Shown: positions 20,488-30,210 of the stretch, one piece after another
How positions within the stretch are numbered: the first letter of the stretch is position 1
How the letters are laid out: each line of letters begins with the position of its first letter
Source of the DNA: Thiocystis violascens DSM 198
Lineage (GTDB): Bacteria > Pseudomonadota > Gammaproteobacteria > Chromatiales > Chromatiaceae
DNA length: 64,000 bases
Assembly: GCF_000227745.2 (NCBI RefSeq)
Contig: NC_018012.1
Coordinates: 4,940,501-5,004,500 of the forward strand
Reading direction: 5' to 3'
The notes under the pieces: generated by a model
What the model was told of the DNA's origin: nothing
Seen by the model: only the letters and a program-made list of their open reading frames with translations
The model's database searches: none
Program-made: the position numbers and the translations under genes

Positions 20488-20829
20488 ATGATGACGACAA
20501 AACGATTGATGCTGGCCGCCATGGTTGCGGGCGTCTCCGCGCTTGGCTCCATGTCCGCCAACGCCTTCTGGGGTTGGAATCCATTCAATTGGGACAATGG
20601 TCGCTGGGGCGATGGCCCCTGGGGCGGCGGTCCCTGGTATGGCGGTCCCTATGGATATCCCTACGGTGGCTATGGTTACCCCTATGGCGGCTACGGTGTT
20701 CCCTACGGCTGGGGCGCGCCAGTCTATGGTTATCCTGGCTACGGATATACTGGCTACGGATATCCTGGCTACGCCTATCCCGCGTATCCGTCGACCGCGA
20801 CCCAGCCCGGCGCGACTCCCGCGAAATAA
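20488..20829 (+). CDS. sulfur globule envelope protein
   Basis: Encodes 113 residues. A clear Sec signal peptide (KRLMLAAMVAGVSALG, cleavage after SANA, about residue 26) leads into a low-complexity mature chain rich in Gly, Tyr, Pro and Trp with repeats such as GYGYPYGG and GYPGYGYTGYGYPGYAY. These features match the structural proteins that coat periplasmic sulfur globules in Chromatiaceae (SgpA/B/C). Which paralogue it is cannot be decided. GAGAGGTG serves as ribosome binding site. A generic Gly/Tyr-rich secreted protein is the alternative, but the genomic company favours the sulfur globule call. Confidence 0.8.
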   Translation: MMTTKRLMLAAMVAGVSALGSMSANAFWGWNPFNWDNGRWGDGPWGGGPWYGGPYGYPYGGYGYPYGGYGVPYGWGAPVYGYPGYGYTGYGYPGYAYPAYPSTATQPGATPAK

Positions 20830-21014
20830 CCGATCTTCCGTTCGTTCGCGATTGCCCACGCCATCGGGCGCGGGCAGCGGCGCCACACGCGGATCTGATC
20901 GCCCAGTACTTCGCCGCCGCGTGCGCATCTTGTTATCATCCCCACCTGCCATTCCGGCGCCATCGGTTCAACCCATGGGTAGGCCGTCCACCGTCCGATG
21001 AAGGAGACTCTTTT

Positions 21015-21995
21015 ATGCGCTTACTGGTGGGTGACATCGGTGGAACCAAGACGGCACTCGGCGTCGCCCAGACCGATGGCGAGACCGTGACGCTGACTGA
21101 ACCCAGGCGTTACCCGAGCGCGGCCTTCGAGTCGCTCGATCAGATCGTGCGCCGCTATTGCGGGGAAACGGGGTTGATCTGTCGTTTCGCGGCCTTCGCG
21201 GTCGCCGGTCCCATTCAGGATCGTCGTTGCGAGACCACGAATCTGCCCTGGATCCTGGATGCCGACGAACTGGAACACTCGTTCGGGTTTGCCGGCGTCG
21301 ATCTTTTGAACGATCTGGAGGCGGTCGCCTGGGGCGTGGACGCGCTCGGGCCTCAGGATCTGGCCGTGATCCATCCCGGCGATGGGATCGGCACGGGCAA
21401 TGCCTGCGTGGTGGCCGCCGGGACCGGGCTCGGTCAGGCTGGCCTGTATTGGGATGGCGTGCGGCATCATGCCTTTGCGACCGAGGGCGGACATACCGAT
21501 TTCGCGCCCGCCGACGACCTGGAATTCGCGCTCCTGACCCATCTGAAGGCGCGTTTCGGACGGGTGAGTTGGGAGCGCGTGGTATCGGGGATGGGAATCG
21601 CCAATCTCTACGAGTTTCTGCTGGTCCATCGTGGCGCCGAGCCGCCGGCCTGGCTGAGGCAGGCGATTGCCGAAGGAGGCGATACCGCCGCCGCGGTCGC
21701 GCAGGCGGCGGCCGATGATCGTTGCCCGCTCTGCGTCGAGACCATGGGCCTGTTCATGCGTCTGTATGGACGTGAGGCGGGGAATCTGGCCTTGAAACAA
21801 ATGGCCCTGGGCGGCGTCTTTCTGGGGGGCGGCATTGCCTTGAAGAATCTGTCGGCCTTGCGCAACGGGCAGTTTCTTGAGGGTTTTTTCGATAAGGGCC
21901 GGATGGAACCGCTGATGCGCCGGATGCCGGTCTGCGTCATCCTGCAACCCCACACTCCTTTACTGGGCGCGGCGCGTTTCATGGCCTCGCAATAA
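21015..21995 (+). CDS. glk: glucokinase
   Basis: Encodes 326 residues. It phosphorylates glucose to glucose 6-phosphate with ATP. The phosphate-binding signature LVGDIGGTKTALGV opens the protein, the substrate region includes LLNDLEAVAWG and AAGTGLGQAGL, and EGGHTDFAP carries the sugar-contacting Glu-His pair. The ATG at 21015 has AAGGAGA nearby; the open frame extends much further upstream but that part is the antisense-like shadow of the sgp gene. In a phototrophic sulfur oxidiser it would serve glycogen turnover. Confidence 0.93.
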   Translation: MRLLVGDIGGTKTALGVAQTDGETVTLTEPRRYPSAAFESLDQIVRRYCGETGLICRFAAFAVAGPIQDRRCETTNLPWILDADELEHSFGFAGVDLLNDLEAVAWGVDALGPQDLAVIHPGDGIGTGNACVVAAGTGLGQAGLYWDGVRHHAFATEGGHTDFAPADDLEFALLTHLKARFGRVSWERVVSGMGIANLYEFLLVHRGAEPPAWLRQAIAEGGDTAAAVAQAAADDRCPLCVETMGLFMRLYGREAGNLALKQMALGGVFLGGGIALKNLSALRNGQFLEGFFDKGRMEPLMRRMPVCVILQPHTPLLGAARFMASQ

Positions 21996-22042
21996 GGGCA
22001 TCGCTCATTCCGCTGCAGGCGAATCGGTTGGGAGAAGACACC

Positions 22043-22249
22043 ATGACGATTGAACTGAAGATCTCGGGCATGAGCTGCCAGCACTGCGTCAAGGCGGTGA
22101 CGGAGGCCATTCAGGCGGTGCCGGGCGTGGAATCGGTCGAGGTGGATCTGGCGCGGGGAGTGGCGCGGGTCGCGGGTCCGGCGGACGCGGACGCGAACGC
22201 GCTGATCGCCGCGGTGATCGCCGCCGGCTATGGCGCGGAGCCGGCCTGA
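22043..22249 (+). CDS. heavy-metal-associated domain protein (CopZ-like)
   Basis: Encodes 68 residues, a single HMA ferredoxin-like fold. The metal motif is GMSCQHC near residues 9-15, the usual Cu(I)-type CxxC loop, followed by the helix VKAVTEAIQAVPGV. GGGAGAAG precedes the ATG at 22043. Free-standing HMA proteins act as cytosolic copper chaperones, but no copper ATPase or CueR-type regulator is adjacent, so the partner is unknown. It ends four bases before the next gene. Confidence 0.85.
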   Translation: MTIELKISGMSCQHCVKAVTEAIQAVPGVESVEVDLARGVARVAGPADADANALIAAVIAAGYGAEPA

Positions 22250-22252
22250 AAG

Positions 22253-24094
22253 ATGGCGTGGTTGCCGGGTGAGCCCGGGTGGTCAAAACGGCGGTTATCG
22301 TTCGCGAGACGTTCGGGACAGGGGCTTTTCGTCCGTCTCCTGCTGGTTGGTCTCCTACTGCCGACGGGGTTGCTGCATGCGCTGACGCTCGACGTCAAGG
22401 TCGAGGGACTCGAAGGTCAGCCGCAGGCCAATGTCCTGGCGCTCCTGGCGATCTATCAGGAGCGCGATGATCGCGATCTGATCCCGGAGCGCATTCTCGG
22501 TCTGCATCGTCTGGCGCCCGAGCAGATCCGCGAGGCGCTGGCGCCGTTTGGCTTCTATCGCGTCGCGGTGGAGGATCGCCTGGAGCCGGCCGCCGACCCG
22601 AACGGACGCTGGACGGCGGTGTACCGAGTCAATCCAGGCGAGCCGATCAAGATCGGATCGGTGACGTATCAGGTGACCGGGGAGGGTGCCGACAACCCCG
22701 GATTCCCGAAAGAATTCCCCATGCGGGTGGGCGATGTCCTGCTGCATTCCGTCTATGAAAAGGCCAAGGCCGATCTTCGTTATACGGCCTCGCAGGAGGG
22801 GTACCTGGATGCGCAGTTGTTGCGCCATCAAGTGCTCGTCGACCCGGTTGCCTATGACGCGCGGATTGAATTTCATCTGGACACCGGTCCGCAATACCGC
22901 ATTGGCAAGGTCCGGTTTCAGCAGGATCTGCTCGACGAGGATCTGTTGCGCCGCTATGTGAAGTTCAAGCCGGGCGTGGTCTATGACCCGGATCTGCTGC
23001 TCGGTTTGCAGGGGCGACTGCTCGGCAGCGAATATTACAGCGATGTCGAAATCGTGCCGCTGACGGATCAGGCCGGTCCGAACCACGAGATCCCGATCGA
23101 GGTGATCGCCAAGCGCAATCTGCCGAACAAATATCGCATTGGCCTGGGGTACGCGACCGATGTCGGGCCGCGCCTGAGCATGGATTGGCGCCGCCGCTAT
23201 CTCAATCGCTGGGGGCATAAACTGCGTACCGAACTGAGTCTGGCGCCGGCGCTGTCGAATTTGGAACTGGATTATCGCATCCCGATCCAGGATCCCACCC
23301 GCGACTACATCATCATCAAGCCCCAGTCCACCTATACGGATACCGCGACCCGAAAGGGTTGGGTGCACTCGGTTCAGGCGGCCCATTCCACTCTGACTCC
23401 GCGCGGCTGGCGGCGCAATCTCGGACTCGATTATCGGTACGAGGATCTGGAACTCGCCTCCGATTCGTCCGATGCGCTCGGCGCGACCAGCGAACTGGTT
23501 CCGACGCTGTCCTGGTCGAAGACCGTCTCGGATGATCCGATCAATACCAACCGAGGTTATCGGATCAAGTACACCCTGTTGGGCGCCGTGCAGGGGCTGA
23601 TCTCCGAAGCCTCCTATCTGAGCGGCCAGATCCAGTTCAAATGGGTCCGGCGCTTCGCCGAACGCTACCGCGTCATCACCCGGACCGACCTGGGCGCGAC
23701 CCTGGCTGACAGCGTCGACGATCTGCCGGCGAGTCGGCGTTTCTATGCCGGCGGCGACAATTCCATCCGCGGCTGGGGGTTCGATGCGCTGGGGCCGAAC
23801 GATCCGGTCACGGATGCCGCTGTCGGCGGGCGTTATCTGGCGGTCGGGAGTTTGGAGCTGGAGCGCCAGATCAAAGGCCCCTGGAGCGCGGCGATTTTCA
23901 CCGATTTCGGCAACGCCTTCGATCCGGATTACGAGCAACGCTTCGCGCAGAGTGCCGGGTTCGGCGTGCGTTGGGCCTCGCCCATTGGACAGGTCCGGCT
24001 GGATCTCGCCTTCGCCTTGACCAAGGATCAGGGCGATGACGAGGGCGGATTGCCGCCGGCCCGGCTGCATATCGTGATTGGGCCAGATCTGTGA
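22253..24094 (+). CDS. tamA: translocation and assembly module outer membrane protein TamA
   Basis: Encodes 613 residues: a signal peptide (LLLVGLLLPTGLLHA), three POTRA domains (about 45-270) and a C-terminal 16-strand barrel of the BamA/Omp85 family. The barrel has the conserved RFYAGGDNSIRGWGF motif (VRGY/F box) and a closing beta-strand (ARLHIVIGPDL). TamA works with TamB across the periplasm to place proteins and lipids in the outer membrane. tamB follows with a 4-base overlap. The first about 25 residues before the hydrophobic stretch are long for a signal peptide, so a later start is possible. Confidence 0.92.
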   Translation: MAWLPGEPGWSKRRLSFARRSGQGLFVRLLLVGLLLPTGLLHALTLDVKVEGLEGQPQANVLALLAIYQERDDRDLIPERILGLHRLAPEQIREALAPFGFYRVAVEDRLEPAADPNGRWTAVYRVNPGEPIKIGSVTYQVTGEGADNPGFPKEFPMRVGDVLLHSVYEKAKADLRYTASQEGYLDAQLLRHQVLVDPVAYDARIEFHLDTGPQYRIGKVRFQQDLLDEDLLRRYVKFKPGVVYDPDLLLGLQGRLLGSEYYSDVEIVPLTDQAGPNHEIPIEVIAKRNLPNKYRIGLGYATDVGPRLSMDWRRRYLNRWGHKLRTELSLAPALSNLELDYRIPIQDPTRDYIIIKPQSTYTDTATRKGWVHSVQAAHSTLTPRGWRRNLGLDYRYEDLELASDSSDALGATSELVPTLSWSKTVSDDPINTNRGYRIKYTLLGAVQGLISEASYLSGQIQFKWVRRFAERYRVITRTDLGATLADSVDDLPASRRFYAGGDNSIRGWGFDALGPNDPVTDAAVGGRYLAVGSLELERQIKGPWSAAIFTDFGNAFDPDYEQRFAQSAGFGVRWASPIGQVRLDLAFALTKDQGDDEGGLPPARLHIVIGPDL

Positions 24095-27000
24095 GCGAGC
24101 GATCAGACAGCGATGCCGTCGCCCTGGATGGGGGCTTGGAACCGTCTTCCGGGGGGGCGGACGTCCCGCCCGCGGACGAAAAGGACGCCCGTTCCCCATC
24201 GCCTCGCCGCTGGCGCCTGCCTTGGCTGGTCGCCGTCCCGTTGCAACTCCTGCTGGCCCTGATCCTGCTGATCGCGCTGACGCTCGGCACGCAGACCGGT
24301 CTGCGCGTCGCCATCGCGCTCGCCGAGGATCTGGTTCCGGGCATCCTGAGCGTCGCGCAGGTCGATGGGCGTGCGTTGGGCCGGCTGCATCTGGAAGGGA
24401 TCAAAATGCGTCTGCCGGCGATCGACCTGACGATCGGCACGCTCGACCTCGATTGGTCGCCCTGGTCGGTTTTCTCCGGCATCCTGTCCGTCCAACAACT
24501 GGCGGTGCGCGACATCGATCTGGTGGTCGCGCCCAGCCTGGATGAAGAAAAGGAGCCCTTTCTCCTACCGGAAATCGATCTGCCGCTGCGGGTCGAACTC
24601 GGTGACGTCCTGGTCGAACGTCTAAGGGTCTTCGCGCCGGGCGAGGAGGAACCTGGATTCGTCCTCGACCTTGCCACGCTCAGCGCGCACGCACAGGGGA
24701 GCGAGGTCAACCTGACCCGCGTCGAGGTTCGGATACAGAGCCTCCAGTTCAGCGCCATTGCCCAGGGTCGCGCCAATCTGCTGGGGCATTATCCCCTGGA
24801 TCTTGGCCTCGATTGGGACTTGAGCATGGCGCCCGCTGTCCGATTGGTCGGCAAGGGCCGCATCGGGGGCGATCTGCAGCGGCTGACGATCCAGCATCGT
24901 GTCACGGGCGCGGTCGAGGCGGAGCTGGATGCCCATGTTCAGGATGTCCTGGGACGTCCGAGTTGGGATGGGCTGATCAGGATCCCGCGGGTTGATCTTC
25001 CCGCCTTCCGACCGGATTTGCCCGCTGTGGAGACCGTCGCTCGACTGGAGACGCGCGGCAATCTGGACGCGGCGACGCTCACCGGCACCGTCGATGCCCG
25101 CGCGCCGAATCTCCCGGATTTCGGACATCTGGCCGTTGCGCTGGATGTGCTCTGGAAGGAGCGCGTGCTCTCGATCCGCGCGCTGGAGCTGACCGAGCAG
25201 GTGTCCGAGGCCGTTTTCAGCGCCCAGGGACAGGTCGATCTCAATCCCAGCCCCGGTCAGTTCGCGCTCAAGGGGAACTGGAAACGTCTGCGCTGGCCCT
25301 TGATCGGCGATCTGGTGGCCCAGTCGCCGCAGGGCGATCTGGATCTGTCCGGAGATTTCGACGCCTTCGCGTATGCGTTGTCCACCGAGGCGCTGGGGCC
25401 GGGTTTCCCCGCCGCCAGACTGGCGCTGCAAGGCAGCGGCAGACCGGAAGGCACACACCTCGAAACCCTGAGGATCGAGACGCTGGGCGGTCTGCTCGAA
25501 GGTTCGGGCGATGTGGCCTGGTCGCCAGCGCCGACCTGGAACCTGACGCTCGCCGGCCGGAATCTCAATCCGGGTGAGTTCGTCGCGGGGCTGGAGGATC
25601 GACTGAGCCTACGGCTCGCCAGCCAGGGCGGGCTGGACGGTTTCGACTATGGCCTGACCGCGACGACGGTCGGCCCCGGTCTGCCGCCGGCGAATCTGAC
25701 CCTGAACGGGACCGGCGACCGCAATCGCACCGACCTGAAGACCCTGCGTCTGGACCTGCTGGACGGCCGCATCGACGGTCAGGCCAAGGTCGTCTTCGCG
25801 CCGCGCCTGACCTGGGAGGCCAGTCTCGCGCTGGCTGGAATCAATCCAGGCACTTATGCACCGGACTGGCCTGGCCGGATCGATGGCCGGCTGACGAGTC
25901 AGGGCACGTTGGAAGACGACGGCCCGATGCTCACAGCGGTCATTGATGGATTGAAGGGAACGCTGCGGGGCTACCCGATCGCCGCCGCTGGCAAAATCGC
26001 GATGGCAGGAAAAACAATTCGCATCGAGCGCCTGACAGCCGAGTCCGGACCCAGCACAGCGCGGGTCGATGGCGTGATCGACGAACGCCTAGAGCTTGCG
26101 CTCGCCCTGGAATCGCCCGACCTGGCGAGCCTGCTGCCGGAGGCTCGGGGGCGCCTGAAAGCGACCGGCAAGGTCCAGGGGACGCTCGACGCGCCTCGGA
26201 TTGCCCTGGATCTGTCGGCGACCGACGCCGAACTGGCGGGGCAGGGGATTGCCTCGCTGGCCGGGACCGCCGAGGTGGACCTGGCTCCCAATGGCCGGTT
26301 TGCGCTCCAGTTGGACGGCCAGAATCTGTTCGCGGGTGGGATGCGCTGGAGCGCGCTGGCGCTGCGTGGGGGCGGCTCCATGCCGGATCATCGACTCTCG
26401 GTCGCCCTGACCGGCGATCCGCTCTCGCTCAATCTCGCCGCGACCGGCGCTCTGGCGGCGGGCGGCGCCTATCGCGGACAGCTCGCGACGCTCGATCTCA
26501 AGACGGCTGATTTTGGGGCCTGGCGTCTGCAACGCCCGACGCCCTTCAGTCTGGAGCAACCCAAGATCGCCGCCGGTCCGCTTTGCATTCGTCACGCGCA
26601 AGGCTCCGGCGGCTGCATGTCCTTCGACCAGACGGATGCCGGACGCTGGACCGTCAGCCTGGATCTGGACAAGCTCGACTTCGGTCTGCTGGCGGGTCTG
26701 CTGCCCGAGAACCTGAGCGCCGAGGGTGGCGCCCGGCTCAAGGGGAACTTCCAGGCGGCGAACGGGGTGCTCGACGGCTCCGCCACCGCGGAGATTCCCG
26801 ACGGGCGGATCCAGCTTGCACTGGGGCAGGGGAAACGCGAGACGCTGGATTTTTCGCGCGCCCGTCTGACGCTCGATGCGAGCGCGCGGGGATTGTCCGC
26901 CCGGCTCGGTCTGCCGCTCAAGGATCTCGGCGAGATCGCGGGCGATCTGAGTCTACCCGGCTGGCGGCTCGATGCCCCGGCGCGTCCGGGTCAGCCCTTG

Positions 27001-28176
27001 AATGGGCGTGTCCGGGCCGATGTCCGGGGTCTGGCGCGGATCGCCAATCTGGTTCCGGACATCGCGCGGCTGAGCGGTTCGCTGGATGCCGACCTGACCC
27101 TGGGCGGTACGCTGGCCGAACCTGGAGTCAAGGGTCGGGCGGATCTTCGGAACGTCAACTTCGAGGTGCCCTTGATCGCGCTCAAGGTCAAGGATCTGAA
27201 CCTGAGCGCCATCGCTCCCACGCTCGAACGGATGGAACTGCAAGGTCAGGCGGACATCGGCGGCGGCCGGCTCGATCTGTCGGGGGACAGCCGATTCGGC
27301 GGCGGCGGTTTCGCCGCCCGGTTCAAGGCGTCCGGGGATCGGCTGAAGGTGGCCGACACCAAAGAATACTTCGCGCTCGTCTCGCCCACCTTCGACCTGG
27401 AGGCGACCTCGAAGGAGGCTGCCCTGCGCGGCGAGATCCGTGTCCCCGAGGCGCGCATCCGCCCCCGCGCGATTCCGGCTGGAGCCGTCTCGCCATCACG
27501 CGATGTCGTCCTGGAAGGCCCTGCGACTGCGCTCAGGGCAAGCGGTGAAAAGTCGTCCTATCCGTTCTCGCTGGATCTCCGGTTGGTATTGGGGGATGAG
27601 GTGAGCATCGATGCCTTCGGCGTGCGCGGTCGGCTGGAGGGCGGTCTCAGCGTGATTCAGGCGCCGGGCAGGGACATGCTCGGCGACGGTCAGCTGCAGA
27701 TCGTCGAGGGTGAATACCGACTGTCTGGCGGATTCGGGCTGGCCGCCGAATTGGGCGCCCCGTTGACGATCACCCAGGGCCGTCTGATCTTCGCCAAGAC
27801 TCCCATCGGCAACCCCGGTCTGCTGCTCCAGGCCGAGCGCGAGGGCGGCGATACTACCGCTGGTGTGCGGGTGCTCGGCACCCTGCGTAATCCCAAGCTG
27901 GCCTTTTTCTCCGAAAGCGATCCGGGAATGACCCAGGCCGAAATCACCAAATATCTCATGACGGGAATCCCGCCCTCCGCGAACGACCGGAGCGACCAGG
28001 CCGGGCTCGCGGTCGGCACCTACATCGCCCCAAAGATTTATATGGAATATGAGAGCGGGCTCGGCGACGAGGACAATAAGGTCCGGCTGCGGTATAACCT
28101 TTCCCGCCATATCGAGTTGCAAACCGAGACCGGCGAGAATCCAGGCGCCGATATCTATTTCAAGTTCGAGAATTGA
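24091..28176 (+). CDS. tamB: translocation and assembly module inner membrane protein TamB
   Basis: Encodes 1361 residues beginning with GTG inside the tamA stop (GTGA overlap). One N-terminal membrane helix (about 45-66) anchors it in the inner membrane. The long middle is repetitive beta-structure of the AsmA/TamB bridge type with many LDL- and GxL-type strands. The C-terminal TamB domain (DUF490) is clear: LLLQAEREGGDTTAGVRVLG, TKYLMTGIPPSAND and the terminal QTETGENPGADIYFKFEN-like strand that contacts TamA. A lipid-transfer groove is inferred from the family. Confidence 0.92.
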   Translation: MSERSDSDAVALDGGLEPSSGGADVPPADEKDARSPSPRRWRLPWLVAVPLQLLLALILLIALTLGTQTGLRVAIALAEDLVPGILSVAQVDGRALGRLHLEGIKMRLPAIDLTIGTLDLDWSPWSVFSGILSVQQLAVRDIDLVVAPSLDEEKEPFLLPEIDLPLRVELGDVLVERLRVFAPGEEEPGFVLDLATLSAHAQGSEVNLTRVEVRIQSLQFSAIAQGRANLLGHYPLDLGLDWDLSMAPAVRLVGKGRIGGDLQRLTIQHRVTGAVEAELDAHVQDVLGRPSWDGLIRIPRVDLPAFRPDLPAVETVARLETRGNLDAATLTGTVDARAPNLPDFGHLAVALDVLWKERVLSIRALELTEQVSEAVFSAQGQVDLNPSPGQFALKGNWKRLRWPLIGDLVAQSPQGDLDLSGDFDAFAYALSTEALGPGFPAARLALQGSGRPEGTHLETLRIETLGGLLEGSGDVAWSPAPTWNLTLAGRNLNPGEFVAGLEDRLSLRLASQGGLDGFDYGLTATTVGPGLPPANLTLNGTGDRNRTDLKTLRLDLLDGRIDGQAKVVFAPRLTWEASLALAGINPGTYAPDWPGRIDGRLTSQGTLEDDGPMLTAVIDGLKGTLRGYPIAAAGKIAMAGKTIRIERLTAESGPSTARVDGVIDERLELALALESPDLASLLPEARGRLKATGKVQGTLDAPRIALDLSATDAELAGQGIASLAGTAEVDLAPNGRFALQLDGQNLFAGGMRWSALALRGGGSMPDHRLSVALTGDPLSLNLAATGALAAGGAYRGQLATLDLKTADFGAWRLQRPTPFSLEQPKIAAGPLCIRHAQGSGGCMSFDQTDAGRWTVSLDLDKLDFGLLAGLLPENLSAEGGARLKGNFQAANGVLDGSATAEIPDGRIQLALGQGKRETLDFSRARLTLDASARGLSARLGLPLKDLGEIAGDLSLPGWRLDAPARPGQPLNGRVRADVRGLARIANLVPDIARLSGSLDADLTLGGTLAEPGVKGRADLRNVNFEVPLIALKVKDLNLSAIAPTLERMELQGQADIGGGRLDLSGDSRFGGGGFAARFKASGDRLKVADTKEYFALVSPTFDLEATSKEAALRGEIRVPEARIRPRAIPAGAVSPSRDVVLEGPATALRASGEKSSYPFSLDLRLVLGDEVSIDAFGVRGRLEGGLSVIQAPGRDMLGDGQLQIVEGEYRLSGGFGLAAELGAPLTITQGRLIFAKTPIGNPGLLLQAEREGGDTTAGVRVLGTLRNPKLAFFSESDPGMTQAEITKYLMTGIPPSANDRSDQAGLAVGTYIAPKIYMEYESGLGDEDNKVRLRYNLSRHIELQTETGENPGADIYFKFEN

Positions 28177-28179
28177 ACC

Positions 28180-29097
28180 GTGCTCTCGCATCCGCGCTAT
28201 TGGCTGAGTTGGGTTGCCGTCGGGATGATTCAGGGGCTGGGACGGCTGCCCTTTCCCGTGATCTGGGCGCTTGGCACCCTGTTAGGTCGCTTGGGCTATC
28301 GGTTCGCCAGCGCGCGACGACTGGTCGGGCGCCGCAATCTGGAGCTTTGCCTGCCCGACGCGAGCGCGACCGAGCGCGAGCGCATTCTCCGCGCCCATTT
28401 CGGCTGGCTCGGGGTCGCGGCGTTGAGTCAGGGAGTGCGCTGGGGCATCTCGCGCGCCCGGATCGCCCGCCTGACACGCGTCCGCAACCGCGAATTCATC
28501 GATGCCTGCATCGCCGAGGGACGCCCGGTGATTCTGCTGGCGCCCCATTTCATCGCGCTGGAACTCGGCGGCGCGGCCTTTACCGCCCTGGTCCATCCGG
28601 GCGTCCATATGTATCAGAAAGTCCGCAACCCGGTCATGGACTGGCGGGTACGCCGCGCCCGCTGTCAGTTCGGCAGTATCCCGGTCGAGCGTCAGGACGA
28701 TCTGCGTGGACTCATTCGCGAGATCCGCAAGGGCGCGCCCTTCATTTATCTGCCCGATCAGGATGCCGGACGGCGCGGGATCTTCGTCCCCTTCTGCGGT
28801 CTGTCCGCCGCGACCGTGCCCATGCTCGGGCGTTTCGCGGCCATGACCGATGCGGTCGTGATCCCGACCTTCGCGCGCTTTCTGCCCTGGGGGCGCGGGC
28901 TGGAGGTGATCTTCGACCCGCCGCTTGAAGATTTCCCCAGCGGCGATCCGCAAAAGGATACCGCGCGCATGAACGCGGTCATCGAGGCGCGTCTTCACAG
29001 CATGCCGGAGCAGTATTTCTGGGTCCATCGTCGCTTCAAGACCCGTCCGCCCGGCGAACCGCCGATCTATCCGCCGAAACGGAGACGCCGCAAATGA
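28180..29097 (+). CDS. lipid A biosynthesis acyltransferase (LpxL/HtrB family)
   Basis: Encodes 305 residues, starting with GTG four bases after tamB. It transfers a secondary acyl chain to the lipid A precursor at the inner membrane. The catalytic HX4E motif is in APHFIALELGG, and DQDAGRRGIFVPF and EQYFWVHRRFKTRP are conserved family blocks. A single N-terminal hydrophobic segment (WLSWVAVGMIQGLG) anchors it. The HFxALE form is that of LpxL; LpxM cannot be excluded. Its place behind tamAB makes an envelope operon. Confidence 0.9.
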   Translation: MLSHPRYWLSWVAVGMIQGLGRLPFPVIWALGTLLGRLGYRFASARRLVGRRNLELCLPDASATERERILRAHFGWLGVAALSQGVRWGISRARIARLTRVRNREFIDACIAEGRPVILLAPHFIALELGGAAFTALVHPGVHMYQKVRNPVMDWRVRRARCQFGSIPVERQDDLRGLIREIRKGAPFIYLPDQDAGRRGIFVPFCGLSAATVPMLGRFAAMTDAVVIPTFARFLPWGRGLEVIFDPPLEDFPSGDPQKDTARMNAVIEARLHSMPEQYFWVHRRFKTRPPGEPPIYPPKRRRRK

Positions 29098-30068
29098 GCC
29101 CGATGAACGAGGAGACGAAGGGGCAGGGCGCCCCGCGGCTTGGGCGCGGGCGCGATTGGATCCTGGGCGGAACCCTGCTGCTGGCCCTGCTCGCCGCCGT
29201 GCACTGGTCGATCGGTTGGGGGCCGTTGCTCGCGCCCTGGCGCGAACTCTCGCCCTGGCTGCTCGGCTGGCTGTTTCTGCTGACGGCGCTCAGTTACGCC
29301 CTGCGCGCGGTGCGGGTCCATGACTATTTTCGACCCCGCTTCAACGGGCAATTTCCGGTCGTGCTGCGTCTGAGCATCTTGCATAACACGGCGAACAATC
29401 TGCTGCCCATGCGCGCCGGCGAGTTCGTTTTTCCCTGGCTGATGCGCCGGTATTTCGGTCATGGACTGCTGGATTCGGCTGCGGCGCTGCTGTGGATCCG
29501 GCTGCTGGATCTGCATTTTCTGGCCCTGATCGCGATCCTCATCCTGAATCTGAGCCATCCCTCCTGGATCTGGTGGGGTCTGGCTCTGCTCTGGGTCGGA
29601 GGGCTGGCGCTCGTCGTGCTTGTCAGCGGGATGGGCGAGACGGCGCGGCTGGCCGGGGACGGCAAGATCCGCTCGATCATTCGCCGGGTGCTGCTGGCCG
29701 CGCCCGGCGATCACTGGCTGGTCGCGCGGGTCTATGGTTGGACGGCCCTGATCTGGAGCCTCAAGTTCGCGGCCTTCACCAGTCTGCTGAGGTTCTTTCT
29801 GCCGTTGGATTTATGGCGTCTGCTCGCCGGCGTCATGGGCGCCGAACTCTCCAGCGTGCTGCCCTTTCACGGCATTGCCGGCAGCGGCAGTTACGAACTG
29901 GCGGCGGTCGCGGCGCTGGCGCCACTGGGGGTCGACCCCAAACTGGCGCTGGCTGGCGCGGTCAATCTGCATCTGTTCCTGTTGGGCAGTACCCTGATTC
30001 TCGGCGGGCTGGCGTTTCTGTTGCCGAAGTCGGCGGGGAAAGCAGCGGTCAGTCAGGCGTTTTCGTAG
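29094..30068 (+). CDS. YbhN/UPF0104-family integral membrane protein
   Basis: Encodes 324 residues with about seven to eight membrane helices. It belongs to the lysylphosphatidylglycerol synthase transmembrane (flippase) family without the synthetase domain. Family marks include NNLLPMRAGEF near residue 100, WIRLLDLHFL and the late ELSSVLPFHGIAGSGSYE block. ATGA overlap with the acyltransferase gene implies translational coupling. Its substrate is unknown; a lipid or polyprenyl-linked molecule is the inference from neighbours. Confidence 0.85.
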   Translation: MSPMNEETKGQGAPRLGRGRDWILGGTLLLALLAAVHWSIGWGPLLAPWRELSPWLLGWLFLLTALSYALRAVRVHDYFRPRFNGQFPVVLRLSILHNTANNLLPMRAGEFVFPWLMRRYFGHGLLDSAAALLWIRLLDLHFLALIAILILNLSHPSWIWWGLALLWVGGLALVVLVSGMGETARLAGDGKIRSIIRRVLLAAPGDHWLVARVYGWTALIWSLKFAAFTSLLRFFLPLDLWRLLAGVMGAELSSVLPFHGIAGSGSYELAAVAALAPLGVDPKLALAGAVNLHLFLLGSTLILGGLAFLLPKSAGKAAVSQAFS

Positions 30069-30210
30069 GGTACCAACAGGCGGTGGCGGCGAGGATTCCG
30101 GTCTGTCGACCCCGGTCTGACCGCCGGAGCGTCGAGTGCAACGCGCTGCTCGCGGAGGGCGGCGGGGTCCGCGCCAATGCGCACCTGACGCAGACGCTGC
30201 CGGACGCGGT

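Noticed and set aside
20472..21014. Upstream in-frame extension of glucokinase
   Set aside because: The frame is open only because it overlaps the repetitive sgp gene in another frame; ATG 21015 has a ribosome binding site and matches family length.
22355..24199. 614-codon open frame on the minus strand
   Set aside because: It is the shadow of tamA in GC-rich DNA; composition is not protein-like and the plus-strand frame is a clear TamA.
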